Assembly: GCA_934089255.1 (NCBI GenBank)
Contig: CAKOJI010000015.1
Location: 1-31,235 of the forward strand
Length of the DNA stretch: 31,235 nucleotides
Reading direction: 5' to 3'
From: an uncultured Bacilli bacterium
GTDB lineage: Bacteria > Bacillota_I > Bacilli_A > RF39 > UBA660
Under the pieces are notes generated by a model. The model worked only from the letters and a program-made list of their open reading frames with translations. It was not told the origin of the DNA and did not search any database. The translations under genes and the position numbers were made by a program. This document shows positions 16,001 through 25,522 of this stretch, piece by piece; position 1 is the stretch's first letter, and the number at the start of each line of letters is the position of its first letter.

Positions 16001-16047
16001 ATGATTTAAATTTATAATTCAATTTTTAAAATATCATAAAAAAATTA

Positions 16048-16056
16048 TGTTATAAT
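16048..16056 (+). promoter_or_regulatory. Extended -10 promoter of the polysaccharide locus
   Basis: TGTTATAAT (TATAAT at 16051-16056) lies 24 bases before the first glycosyltransferase. No good -35 box is visible, which fits an extended -10 promoter. Confidence 0.6.
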
Positions 16057-16079
16057 TTTATTAGTTAGTAGGTGATAAT

Positions 16080-17192
16080 TTGGAAAGAGTGCTACATATT
16101 GTAGGAAAATGGGTAGGTGGTGGAGTAGAAGCCACTATAATGAATTATTATAAAAATATTGATAGAAACAAAATACAATTTGATTTTGTAATAGATAAAG
16201 ACTCAAAATATATTCCATACGAAGAAATAGAAAAACTAGGTGGTAAAGTATTTATAATATCACCGTACCAAAAAATAAATAAATATAGAAAAGAATTAAA
16301 ACAAATACTAACCAATAATAATTATAAAATTATTCACTCACACATAAATACTTTATCTTTTATACCATTGAAAATAGCAAAAGAATTAAACATACCAGTA
16401 CGAATAGAACATAGTCATAGTACTACAAATAAAATAGAATTCAAAAAAAATATATTAAAACAAATACTAAAAAATTTTTCTAAAAAATATTCAACTCATT
16501 ATTTTGCTTGTAGCAATTACGCTGCTAAATTTCTTTTTGGAAACAATATAACAAATAATAATAAATTATATATTATGAAAAATGCTATAGATAAAAATAA
16601 GTTTTCATATAATAAAAAAATAAGAAATGAATATAGGAAAAAATTTAATATAGATGATGATACATTAGTCATAGGACATATCGGAAGATTTGTAAAACAA
16701 AAAAATCATAAGTTTTTAATAAACATCTTTAATGAAATTGTAATAACAAATAATAACTCACTATTAATATTAACTGGTAGTGGACCACTAGAAGAAAAAA
16801 TTAAAAAGCAAGTAAATAAATTTTCTTTAGAAAATAAAGTAATATTTTTAGGTCAAAGAAATGATACAAATAACTTATACCAAATGTTCGATTTATTCTT
16901 ATTACCATCTTTATACGAAGGACTACCAGTTGTTGGAGTAGAAGCCCAAGTAGCATCACTACCTTGTATATTATCAAATGAAATAACAGATGAAATAAAA
17001 TTAACTAACTTAGTCAAATTCATTTCATTAAATGAAAAACCTTCATTTTGGGCAAAAGAAACTATAAAAAAATACAAAAATACTAAAAGAAAAATACTAA
17101 ATATTAAAACTTATGATATAGAAAAAGAATCAAAAAAATTAGAAAATAAATATCTTGAAATGGTGAATAATTATGAAAATAACAATAACTAA
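16080..17192 (+). CDS. GT4-family glycosyltransferase (TTG start)
   Basis: A 370-residue GT-B glycosyltransferase. The start is TTG, supported by TAGGTGAT just upstream and by the N-terminal sequence ERVLHIVGKWVGGGVEATIMNYY, the usual glycine-rich acceptor-domain start. The C-terminal nucleotide-sugar domain begins at IGHIGRFVKQKNHKFLINIF and has the EX7E motif in LYEGLPVVGVEAQ (about 279-291). It transfers a sugar to a lipid-linked glycan in the cytoplasm; the sugar is unknown. It resembles the glycosyltransferase at 23150 (both have IGRF-KQKNH and PSLYEG), suggesting an old duplication. It overlaps the next gene by 20 bases and is first in the locus. Confidence 0.9.
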   Translation: MERVLHIVGKWVGGGVEATIMNYYKNIDRNKIQFDFVIDKDSKYIPYEEIEKLGGKVFIISPYQKINKYRKELKQILTNNNYKIIHSHINTLSFIPLKIAKELNIPVRIEHSHSTTNKIEFKKNILKQILKNFSKKYSTHYFACSNYAAKFLFGNNITNNNKLYIMKNAIDKNKFSYNKKIRNEYRKKFNIDDDTLVIGHIGRFVKQKNHKFLINIFNEIVITNNNSLLILTGSGPLEEKIKKQVNKFSLENKVIFLGQRNDTNNLYQMFDLFLLPSLYEGLPVVGVEAQVASLPCILSNEITDEIKLTNLVKFISLNEKPSFWAKETIKKYKNTKRKILNIKTYDIEKESKKLENKYLEMVNNYENNNN

Positions 17193-18417
17193 CGCATACA
17201 CCTACGAAAATAAAGGTGATGCAGCAATATTATTAGGTACTATAGATGTATTAAAAAAAATATATGGTAATAACATAGAAATAAACATTCTAACCTTTAC
17301 TAAAAATTTAGATAAAGAAAAATATTCGTTTTGTAAAAATATAAAAAACGTTGAAAGCAATATATTAAATCCTAGGCCATATAAACATACTAAACTAGGT
17401 AAATTACTTGCAATAACAAAATTATTTAATAGATTAATATATTTACTAATAATGTTTAAATTTAATAAAACCAAAATAATTAATAAAGAACCAAGTTTTA
17501 AACTTCTTAATGAAAGTGATATAATTTTAATATGTGGTGGAGGATTCTTAGGAGGCAAAAAGAAACATAGTATTTTACATCTTGTACAAATATATTTTAA
17601 TACCAAATTTAATAAAAAAGTATATATGATGAGTACATCAATAGAGCCCTTTAAAGATAAAATATTAGAAAAAGCAACCATAAATATATTAAAAAAAGTA
17701 GATTACATTTATGCTAGAGAAGAAATAACGTATAATTTATTAAAAAAATACATTACAAATGTTAAACTTGTACCTGATATGGCTTTTATGATGAAGAAAA
17801 AATCCTACAATTCTCCTATATTAAATAAATATAAAACTAAATATAATAATATGATAGGAATTACTTTAAGAGATTGGAATTTTCCAGATAGTAAAGATAT
17901 AAAACAAAGTATGAATAATTATTTACTATGTATGAAAGAAGTAATAGAAAAATTATCAAACAAGAATACTTGTTTTGTATTTATACCACAAGTTATTGTT
18001 TCTCATGCAAATGATCTCTCTGTTGCACACAAATTAAAAAATATGTTATCAGAAAAAAAGAAAAATAATTTTTTAATTATAGAAGAGGACTTAACTCCTA
18101 ATTTGATAAAAGGTTTAATTAATGAAATGGATTACTTTATAGGAACAAGAATGCATTCGAATATTTTTTCATTATCAAACTATATACCTACTATAGCAAT
18201 AGCATATGAAGAAAAAACTAACGGAATAATGAATTTGCTAAATCAAGAAAAATATATAATAGATATAAATAATATAAAGTCTATTGATGTAATAAAAAAA
18301 TATAAACAACTTATAAAAAATCAAACACAAATAAAAAAAGAATTAAAAATAAATGTTAAAAAAATAGAAAATGATATAATAAAAAATATGATTGAATTAT
18401 TTAAGGTAGATGATTAA
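17173..18417 (+). CDS. Polysaccharide pyruvyl transferase family protein
   Basis: A 414-residue member of the WcaK/CsaB-type polysaccharide pyruvyl transferase family. Seen are the opening TNAYTYENKGDAAIL, the glycine-rich ILICGGGFLGG (about 117-127), YAREEITYNLL, VPDMAFM, a second-domain start GITLRDWN, and the C-terminal GTRMHSNIFSLSNYIPTIAIAYEEK (about 322-346). The family adds ketal pyruvate to sugars of surface glycans, but some members only share the fold. It overlaps the upstream glycosyltransferase by 20 bases and ends just before the next gene, so it is in an operon. Confidence 0.85.
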   Translation: MKITITNAYTYENKGDAAILLGTIDVLKKIYGNNIEINILTFTKNLDKEKYSFCKNIKNVESNILNPRPYKHTKLGKLLAITKLFNRLIYLLIMFKFNKTKIINKEPSFKLLNESDIILICGGGFLGGKKKHSILHLVQIYFNTKFNKKVYMMSTSIEPFKDKILEKATINILKKVDYIYAREEITYNLLKKYITNVKLVPDMAFMMKKKSYNSPILNKYKTKYNNMIGITLRDWNFPDSKDIKQSMNNYLLCMKEVIEKLSNKNTCFVFIPQVIVSHANDLSVAHKLKNMLSEKKKNNFLIIEEDLTPNLIKGLINEMDYFIGTRMHSNIFSLSNYIPTIAIAYEEKTNGIMNLLNQEKYIIDINNIKSIDVIKKYKQLIKNQTQIKKELKINVKKIENDIIKNMIELFKVDD

Positions 18418-18418
18418 T

Positions 18419-19570
18419 ATGAAAGCAGCATTCTTTTTTGATACAGTTTTATTAAAAGATAAAAACAATTTTTATGCTCAAACTCTAACTTATGATTTTT
18501 TTAAAGAAAGATATTTAAAATACTTTAAAAACATAATAGTATCAACAAGAATAAAAAATATTGAAGATGAAACAGGTTATAAAACAGGATATAAAATAAC
18601 AAATGGAAATAATGTTTCTGTAATACCAATAAATAATTATAAAAATATGTCTGACTATATTTTAAAACGAAAAGAAATAGAAAAAGAAATAACAAACATA
18701 ATAAAAAATGTAGACAAAGTTATCATAAGAATGCCAAGCATTATAGGAATTATAGCTTTTTATATATGTAAAAAATTAAATAAAGATTATTTAATTGAAT
18801 TAGTTGCGTGTCCTTTAGATGGATATTTAAATCATAAAAATAAATTAGGTATAATAGTAGCACCTATAATGTATTTTAAAACAAAAAGTGTAGTACATAA
18901 TGCAAACAAAGTACTTTATGTAACGAAAAAATTTTTAGAAAAAAGATATCCTACAAAAGGTATTAGTTATCAATGTAGTGATGTTTCTTTAAAAAATGAT
19001 TCTAATATTTTAAAAAATAGATTAAAAAGAATAGATACACAAAAAGGATATACAAATTTAGTAACTATTGGAAACGTAAATATGAAATATAAAGGATATA
19101 AATATACTATTAAAGCTTTAAACTATTTAAAAAAATTAGGTAAAAATAACTACAAATTCTATGTTATTGGTAATGGTGATAATAAAACTCTAATGAAATA
19201 TATAAAAAAATATAATTTAGAAAACGAAGTATATTTTTTAGGCTCTTTAAAACATAATGAAGTATTTAATGAATTAAAAGATAAAGACATATATATTCAA
19301 TCTAGTTTACAAGAAGGATTGCCAAGAGCAGTGATTGAAGCTATGAGTATGTCTTTACCAGTAATTGCAAGTAACGCAGGTGGAACAGAAGAATTAATTA
19401 ATAAAGAAACTCTATTTAAAAAACGAAACTATAAAGAATTAGCATTAAAAATTTTAAATATGAATAGTAATAATCAAAAAAAATATGCTAAAATAAATTA
19501 TGATAAATCAAAAGAGTATAATAATGATACATTAAATAAAAAAAGAGATAAAATATATTCTAATATTTAG
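18419..19570 (+). CDS. GT4-family glycosyltransferase
   Basis: A 383-residue GT-B enzyme starting MKAAFFFDTVLL. An in-frame ATG at 18410 would add three residues and overlap the previous gene by 8 bases; the AAGG site at 18403 is very close to that ATG, so I prefer 18419, with moderate certainty. The nucleotide-sugar domain starts near TIGNVNMKYKGYKYTIKAL, and the EX7E motif lies in QEGLPRAVIEAMSMSLPVIAS, followed by NAGGTEELI, as in many capsule and exopolysaccharide transferases. Donor and acceptor are unknown. Confidence 0.88.
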   Translation: MKAAFFFDTVLLKDKNNFYAQTLTYDFFKERYLKYFKNIIVSTRIKNIEDETGYKTGYKITNGNNVSVIPINNYKNMSDYILKRKEIEKEITNIIKNVDKVIIRMPSIIGIIAFYICKKLNKDYLIELVACPLDGYLNHKNKLGIIVAPIMYFKTKSVVHNANKVLYVTKKFLEKRYPTKGISYQCSDVSLKNDSNILKNRLKRIDTQKGYTNLVTIGNVNMKYKGYKYTIKALNYLKKLGKNNYKFYVIGNGDNKTLMKYIKKYNLENEVYFLGSLKHNEVFNELKDKDIYIQSSLQEGLPRAVIEAMSMSLPVIASNAGGTEELINKETLFKKRNYKELALKILNMNSNNQKKYAKINYDKSKEYNNDTLNKKRDKIYSNI

Positions 19571-19580
19571 CGAGGTAAGT

Positions 19581-21944
19581 ATGAAAAAAATAATAAACAT
19601 TTTTATATTTATATTTATGTTTTTATTAAATATATTTATAGGTTTTTCAATGAAAGAACCACTTATAATACTTAATATTATTTCATTAATATTTCTTTTA
19701 ATATACATAATATATTCTTTTATAAAAAAAGAAAAAATTTATATAATAAAAAGAAAAACAGATACTTATGTTATTCTATTTATATTATTACCAATACTTA
19801 ATCTTATATTACATAAATACGTATCTCTAAATTCAGAATGGACTATTATTTTACAAAATATTTCCTTATTAGCATTATATATATTAATAAATAATAATTG
19901 TAATAAATCTAAAATAATAAATATTTTAATATATTCTTCATTACCAGTTATCATAATAGCATTCAGTAGATTAAGTAATAATATTATATGGAATTATCTA
20001 TTAAGTAAATTTGATATTTTTAGTACTACATACAAAACAAATAGATTAGTATCAAATTTTAATTATCCAAATACACTAGCAATATACTTATCTAGTTTAT
20101 TATTTCTAATATTAACCCAAATTAAAAATAATAAAAAAAGCATTATATATATAATCTATTCTTTTATTTTACTCTTATTAATTATTTTAACTGAATCTAG
20201 AGCATCAATAATATTATTATTTATATTTTATATAATATATTTATATATTAAAAGAAAAGACAAGAACATAAAAACAATAATAAATATTTCTATCATAAAT
20301 ATTATAGGAATACTATTATATTTTATATTAAAACTATTTTTAAAAAACATATATATAATACTTATAATTCTACTAATATTTATAATATTTTTAAATTATA
20401 TATGTAAAAAATATATATCAAAAATTAATATTAAATATATAATTAATATTTCAATGATTATAATACTATTAAGTACTATTTATATAACTGTTGGATTAAA
20501 TATATCAAAACCAATTAATATCATAAATACAAAATATTATAGACTAAACATTAAAAACAACAAACTATATAATATTAAAATAGAATTAGATTCTAATAAT
20601 ATAGGTAGAAAAGATAGATTTGGAGTAATGATAAATAGTGTAGATAATTATGGTTTTACAACCACTATATTAAATGAATCTTTTGCAACCAAAGATAAAG
20701 TTTTAAATTATAAAGTATATATTGATAAAGATACAAGTTACATAAACTTAGTCTTTAATAATAACTATAAAAACAACTTAACTATAAAAAAAATATATAT
20801 AAATAACAAAGAATATATATTAAATTATAAATTATTACCAACTAATATAGTAAATAAAATAAATAATACTTTATATAATGACAAAAGTATGTCTGAAAGA
20901 ATTACAATGTATAAAGATAGTCTAAAAATATTTAAAAAAAGTATTATATTTGGAAACGGCTATGATAGTTGGAGATATATGTATAATATTTATAAAAGCT
21001 ACAATTATACAGTAAACGTTATGCATAGTAGTATATTTGATATATTAATAAATTATGGACTCTTAGGAATAAGTATATTATCTTTATTAATCTATAAAAC
21101 AATAAAATCCATAAACAATAAAAATATAGACATAAATATATTATTTAGTTTATTAATTCTATTTACACATAGTATAATAGATTTTGATATGTCATTTATG
21201 TTAATTAAATACTATTCATTTATTTTATTAATATTATTACTAAACGATATTAAAGAAAAAAAATATGAAAATAAATATATAAATTATATTGCATTTTTAA
21301 TAACTATAACTTTTATAATATTTAATATTAATTATTTATATGTAAATAAATATGTAGATAAAGTAAATGAAATGAATTATGAAAAAAAATATAAAGAGTA
21401 TATTAAATTATCAAAAATATGTCCATTTAACTTAAAAAATAATTATTACAAATTATTTTATGAAAGTAACACAGTACTAAATGATTTAACTATAATTAAT
21501 ATAGAGGAAAAAGACTTAGTAAAAGATTTAAATAATTTTATAAAAAATGAACCATATTTTGAAAAAAATGATGTATTAAGAATATATGCTAATTTAATAA
21601 ACGTAGATTTAGAAAAAGGAAACATTAATAAAACTAACATAACTAACTTTAGAAAAAAATTAAATTATAATGACTATAAATATGATTTAGATGGAATATT
21701 AGATAAAACAAATATACTAATAAACTTATATGATAATTATAATAAATACTATATAAAAACAAAAGATACATTTATAAAAGAAGAAATGAAATACTTACAT
21801 AATTATATCAATAAAAATTATACTACTTTTACTAAAAACTTAAATTCGTATCAAGAAAGTGGAATAAATGAATTAGACTATAAAGAGTTTTTAAATAATT
21901 ATAAAGAAAAAATTAGTGAATTTAACAATATTTATAGAATATAA
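19581..21944 (+). CDS. O-antigen ligase/polymerase-like membrane protein with large soluble parts
   Basis: A 787-residue protein. About ten membrane helices fill residues 1-305 and another group 465-600. It has the family features NFNYPNTLAIYLSSLLFLIL, ILTESRASIILL, and MHSSIFDILINYGLLGISIL, whose His and GLLG are typical of the Wzy/WaaL catalytic loop. Two unusual parts exist. Between the helix groups (about 310-430) lies a polar, beta-rich segment, probably an extracytoplasmic sandwich domain. After the last helix (600-787) there is a Lys/Asn-rich helical tail. GAGGTAAGT gives the start 10 bases after the previous gene. It may polymerise the repeat unit, or ligate the finished chain to its acceptor, since the locus has a second, compact polymerase-like gene. 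Confidence 0.8.
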   Translation: MKKIINIFIFIFMFLLNIFIGFSMKEPLIILNIISLIFLLIYIIYSFIKKEKIYIIKRKTDTYVILFILLPILNLILHKYVSLNSEWTIILQNISLLALYILINNNCNKSKIINILIYSSLPVIIIAFSRLSNNIIWNYLLSKFDIFSTTYKTNRLVSNFNYPNTLAIYLSSLLFLILTQIKNNKKSIIYIIYSFILLLLIILTESRASIILLFIFYIIYLYIKRKDKNIKTIINISIINIIGILLYFILKLFLKNIYIILIILLIFIIFLNYICKKYISKINIKYIINISMIIILLSTIYITVGLNISKPINIINTKYYRLNIKNNKLYNIKIELDSNNIGRKDRFGVMINSVDNYGFTTTILNESFATKDKVLNYKVYIDKDTSYINLVFNNNYKNNLTIKKIYINNKEYILNYKLLPTNIVNKINNTLYNDKSMSERITMYKDSLKIFKKSIIFGNGYDSWRYMYNIYKSYNYTVNVMHSSIFDILINYGLLGISILSLLIYKTIKSINNKNIDINILFSLLILFTHSIIDFDMSFMLIKYYSFILLILLLNDIKEKKYENKYINYIAFLITITFIIFNINYLYVNKYVDKVNEMNYEKKYKEYIKLSKICPFNLKNNYYKLFYESNTVLNDLTIINIEEKDLVKDLNNFIKNEPYFEKNDVLRIYANLINVDLEKGNINKTNITNFRKKLNYNDYKYDLDGILDKTNILINLYDNYNKYYIKTKDTFIKEEMKYLHNYINKNYTTFTKNLNSYQESGINELDYKEFLNNYKEKISEFNNIYRI

Positions 21945-21954
21945 TTAATTCTTT

Positions 21955-21963
21955 TGCTATAAT
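21955..21963 (+). promoter_or_regulatory. Internal extended -10 promoter in the polysaccharide locus
   Basis: TGCTATAAT (TATAAT at 21958-21963) stands 26 bases before the Wzz-like gene, with a weak -35 (TAGAAT, 21935-21940). The second half of the locus may have its own transcription. Confidence 0.55.
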
Positions 21964-21988
21964 AAAATTAATTTTGGAGGGCTAACAT

Positions 21989-23146
21989 ATGAATGCAATA
22001 TATTTAAAAGAATTTATAAATTACTTATTTAAAAGACTATATTTAATTATATTATTTTTCGTTATATTTACTAGTTTAGGTATAATTTATGTAAAAAATA
22101 ATAACAAAGTAATTTATAAAACAGAATCAAGTATATCAGTATTTTCTTTAAGAAATAATTCCAGAGATTTATATGTTGATAATTTAGTTGTATTAAGTTA
22201 CGCTAATATGATAACAAACGATGAAGTAATTGATAACGTAATAAAAAATTTAAATTTAAATATAACAAATAATGATTTAAAAAATATGATTGTTGTAAAT
22301 CAAATACCAAATTCTGGAATAATTAATATTATTGTAAAAAGTACAAATAAAGACAACTTAATTAAAATATCAAACGAAGTATTAAATGAATTTGATAATT
22401 ATATAAAAAGAAATTTTAATAGTGATATAGTTTTAACGAATATTTTAACTATTCCTAACAACATAAGTAGTTCAAATACTTTATCTACTAAAAAATATAT
22501 TATAATGTTTAGTTTAATAGGAATTATTTTAGGTTTTGGAATAATACTAATTAAATATTATTTTGATGACAAAATTAAATCAATAGAATATATAAATAAA
22601 AAATATAACATAAATTCATTAATTTTAAAACAAGAAAAAGATTATGATATACTAATAAATAATTTAAAAAATGAAAAAATAAAAAGTATTTTAATAACTA
22701 GCTCACAGAATAAAGAAAACAAAAATCTATTCATAACAAACTTATTAAACACAAACATAAAAACAAATATTTTGTTTATTAATATAGATAACGAGAATAA
22801 TATTATAGAAGAAAAATTCAATATAAAAGATAATAGTTTAAAAGATTTAATTTTAAAATATAATAAGAAAAAAATACAAAACAAAGATAATATATATTTT
22901 GTAAATAATAAAGAATTTAATATTGACTATACAAAATTTAATGACTTATTAAGCATTTTAGAAAATGAATTTGATTTAATAATAATTAATGGATATACTC
23001 TAGAAAAACACAATGATTCTACTATTTTATCTAAGTTATGTAATAAAACAATATTACTATGTGAGTTAAACAAAGTTAATGAATGTCTACTTGATAAAAG
23101 TTTTAATTTATTAAATAAAAAAGATGTAGTAGTAATAAGTGAATAA
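21989..23146 (+). CDS. Wzz/CpsC chain-length protein fused to a degenerate CpsD-like domain
   Basis: A 385-residue protein. The N-terminal part is a Wzz/CpsC type: TM1 about 16-34, an extracytoplasmic region with Wzz-like beginning TESSISVFS, and TM2 about 170-190. A cytoplasmic domain (about 200-385) follows the order of bacterial tyrosine kinases, but the key motifs are altered. The Walker A region reads SSQNKENKNLF where GEGKS/T is expected, the Walker A' region is INIDNEN rather than DxDxR, and the Walker B region is IIINGYT in place of VIIDTPP. No C-terminal tyrosine cluster is seen. It probably sets chain length but is unlikely to be an active kinase. GGAGGG gives the start. The next gene follows after 3 bases. 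Confidence 0.82.
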   Translation: MNAIYLKEFINYLFKRLYLIILFFVIFTSLGIIYVKNNNKVIYKTESSISVFSLRNNSRDLYVDNLVVLSYANMITNDEVIDNVIKNLNLNITNNDLKNMIVVNQIPNSGIINIIVKSTNKDNLIKISNEVLNEFDNYIKRNFNSDIVLTNILTIPNNISSSNTLSTKKYIIMFSLIGIILGFGIILIKYYFDDKIKSIEYINKKYNINSLILKQEKDYDILINNLKNEKIKSILITSSQNKENKNLFITNLLNTNIKTNILFINIDNENNIIEEKFNIKDNSLKDLILKYNKKKIQNKDNIYFVNNKEFNIDYTKFNDLLSILENEFDLIIINGYTLEKHNDSTILSKLCNKTILLCELNKVNECLLDKSFNLLNKKDVVVISE

Positions 23147-23149
23147 ATT

Positions 23150-24268
23150 ATGAAAAAAATAAAATTATGTTTAATAGTAAGTGAACTTAAAAGTGGAGGA
23201 GTAGAATCATTTATAATTAATTACTTTAAAAAAATAGATAAAAGTAAATATAGATTATTTATTATGACACATAATAAACCAAATAAAAAAATATCAAAAA
23301 CATTCACAGAATTAGGTTTTAAAATATTATATGTACCACCTAAAAAGAAAAATATTATTAAAAGTTTATACTGTATCAATAAATATATGAAAAAATATAA
23401 ATTTGATATAGTGCACTCTAATTTATTTAAAACAAACTTTATATATCTTATGATAGCCAAAAAAAATAACGTTAAATTACGTATTGCTCATTCTCATAAT
23501 TCTGAATATAAATTTAAAGTATTAAATAATTTATTATACTTTTTTATACATAAATTAAATTTAAAATATGCTAATTATTATATAGGTTGTTCTAATAAAG
23601 CATTATTATATGGCTTTGGAAATAAAGTATTTTATACAAATAGATATAAAGTATTGTATAACGCTATAAATGTTAATGAATATAAATTCAATAAATCAAA
23701 GAGAGAAAAGATAAGAAAAGATCTTAATATAAAAGACAATGAAATATTATTATGTAATATTGGAAGATTTACAAAACAAAAAAATCATATATTTTTAATA
23801 AATATGTTTAATAAATTAAATAAAATTAATAAAAACTATAAATTACTACTAATTGGTGATGGCATTTTAAAAGATAATATACGTTTATTAATTAATGAAT
23901 ATAATTTAGAAAAAAATATAATTATTCTAGACTCTTTTAGTGATGTTAAAGATTATTATAGTGCAATGGATATATTTTTACTTCCATCTTTATACGAAGG
24001 TATGCCTTTAGTAATAGTAGAAAGTTTATCAAACGGACTTAAAGTAATTAGTTCAAAATGTTTTAATAAAAAAGAAATAAACGAATCTATAATAGATATT
24101 AATTTAGACGAAGAACTATGGGTAGAAAGCATATTTAATATAAATAAAGAATATAAAAGAATCAATAAAATAAAAAATACTAAATACGATATTGATATAG
24201 CATATAAAGATTTAGAAAAAATATATGGGGAGTTAAAAAATGAAAAGAGTAGAGAAATTAACAAATAG
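23150..24268 (+). CDS. GT4-family glycosyltransferase
   Basis: A 372-residue GT-B enzyme, starting three bases after the Wzz-like gene, so translation is likely coupled. It has SELKSGGVESFIINYFKKI at the N-terminus, HSHNSE in the acceptor domain, CNIGRFTKQKNHIFLINMF at the start of the donor domain, and the EX7E motif in LYEGMPLVIVES (about 281-292). It is a paralogue of the first glycosyltransferase of the locus (16080), though the C-terminal part is more divergent. Its 3' end overlaps the next gene by 29 bases. Confidence 0.88.
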   Translation: MKKIKLCLIVSELKSGGVESFIINYFKKIDKSKYRLFIMTHNKPNKKISKTFTELGFKILYVPPKKKNIIKSLYCINKYMKKYKFDIVHSNLFKTNFIYLMIAKKNNVKLRIAHSHNSEYKFKVLNNLLYFFIHKLNLKYANYYIGCSNKALLYGFGNKVFYTNRYKVLYNAINVNEYKFNKSKREKIRKDLNIKDNEILLCNIGRFTKQKNHIFLINMFNKLNKINKNYKLLLIGDGILKDNIRLLINEYNLEKNIIILDSFSDVKDYYSAMDIFLLPSLYEGMPLVIVESLSNGLKVISSKCFNKKEINESIIDINLDEELWVESIFNINKEYKRINKIKNTKYDIDIAYKDLEKIYGELKNEKSREINK

Positions 24269-25391
24269 CAAATACTTTTTAATATTTATATTTTTTATAC
24301 TAATAAAACCAGGTATATTTTCTGAGTACACTAATTTTATAAAAATAGGTAATATAATTGATATATTTAAAATTATAATTGTTTGTTATGTAATAAGTAT
24401 GTTTTTTATAAATAAACTAGAATTAAATAAAACATACACTTTACTAATATATTACTTAATATTATTTATTCCTACAATATTATATAATGGAGACATAATT
24501 AATCTCTTAATAAATTCTATTAATTTATTAACTTGGATAATATTATTTAATTATAATATAAAATATAATAAAAATAATTTTCTAGATGCATTAGAAATAA
24601 TATTTTATATATTAATTGTTATTAATTCTATTACAATATTTTTATATCCAGGAGGTATGTATAAAAACAGTAGTGGATTTTTAGCAAATTATTTCTTAGG
24701 ATATGATAATAACTTTATATTATTTATTCTACCTAGTATAAGTATATCATACTTAAATTCTTATAGAAAATATAATAAACTATCTAAAAGAACAATTATA
24801 TTATATATAATATCTTTATTATCACTTATTAAATCTTGGACAGTAACTTCATTAATAGTTTTTATACTATTTACCATTATATATATATTATTTTTATTAA
24901 AAGATAAATATAGTAAACTAATAAAAAATATATTATTTTGTATTTTATTAATAATAGGATTTATTATACTTATAAAGTATACAAATATTTATGAATATAT
25001 TACAGTTAATATATTAAAAAAAGATACAACATTATCTAGTAGAACTATAATATGGAAAATTTATATAGAGTACATAAATAAACAACCTATATTAGGTTAT
25101 GGTGTAGAATATATAAATGAATTAATATTAAAAACAAGATATTTTCACGCACATAATTTATACTTAAATTTACTTTATCAAGGAGGCATAATAGAATTAA
25201 TTAATTTTATATATATTATAGTTTTATTCTATCCAAAAAATAGTGATAAATATTCTAATTTTATGAAAAGTATTATAATAAGTTTTCTAATAGGATTTAT
25301 ATTCAAAGCAGATACTATAATATATATGTTTTTTATAACACTATTGTTATGCTATTATTTAAAAGATTTTTTTATAAAAGATAAACTTTAA
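24240..25391 (+). CDS. O-antigen polymerase (Wzy-like)
   Basis: A 383-residue membrane protein with about ten to twelve helices and no large soluble tail. The segment SSRTIIWKIYIEYINKQPILGYG followed by HAHNLYLNLLYQGGIIELI (residues about 257-322) is the typical periplasmic loop and catalytic region of Wzy/O-antigen ligase proteins. It likely polymerises the repeat unit outside the membrane. GGGGAG precedes the start, inside the end of the previous gene (29-base overlap). It is the last gene of the locus; the following promoter region belongs to the prepilin gene. Confidence 0.82.
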   Translation: MKRVEKLTNSKYFLIFIFFILIKPGIFSEYTNFIKIGNIIDIFKIIIVCYVISMFFINKLELNKTYTLLIYYLILFIPTILYNGDIINLLINSINLLTWIILFNYNIKYNKNNFLDALEIIFYILIVINSITIFLYPGGMYKNSSGFLANYFLGYDNNFILFILPSISISYLNSYRKYNKLSKRTIILYIISLLSLIKSWTVTSLIVFILFTIIYILFLLKDKYSKLIKNILFCILLIIGFIILIKYTNIYEYITVNILKKDTTLSSRTIIWKIYIEYINKQPILGYGVEYINELILKTRYFHAHNLYLNLLYQGGIIELINFIYIIVLFYPKNSDKYSNFMKSIIISFLIGFIFKADTIIYMFFITLLLCYYLKDFFIKDKL

Positions 25392-25433
25392 TAGTTTTTC
25401 TTTTTTTTGACATAGTTTTTAATATTGACACTT

Positions 25434-25459
25434 TATAATTAAACTAGAACTCTAGGTTC
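25434..25459 (+). promoter_or_regulatory. Conserved leader motif, copy 1, before the prepilin gene
   Basis: TATAAT (25434-25439) is followed two bases later by AACTAGAACTCTAGGTTC (25442-25459), identical to the motif at 26547. CTAG-AACT-CTAG can form a hairpin extended by GAA/TTC-type pairing, and would sit at the 5' end of the mRNA. The motif starts 81 bases before the start codon. TTGACA occurs at 25407-25412 and 25425-25430, but neither at normal spacing to the -10. Confidence 0.6.
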
Positions 25460-25522
25460 ATGGTGTAAAAAACTAAAATATATTAAAATAAATTCATAAA
25501 GATAGTAAATGGAGAATTAGTT

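Noticed and set aside
25442..25459. LexA (SOS) box
   Set aside because: The Bacillota LexA site is GAAC-N4-GTTC (12 bases); this motif has a different length and a CTAG-based inner repeat.
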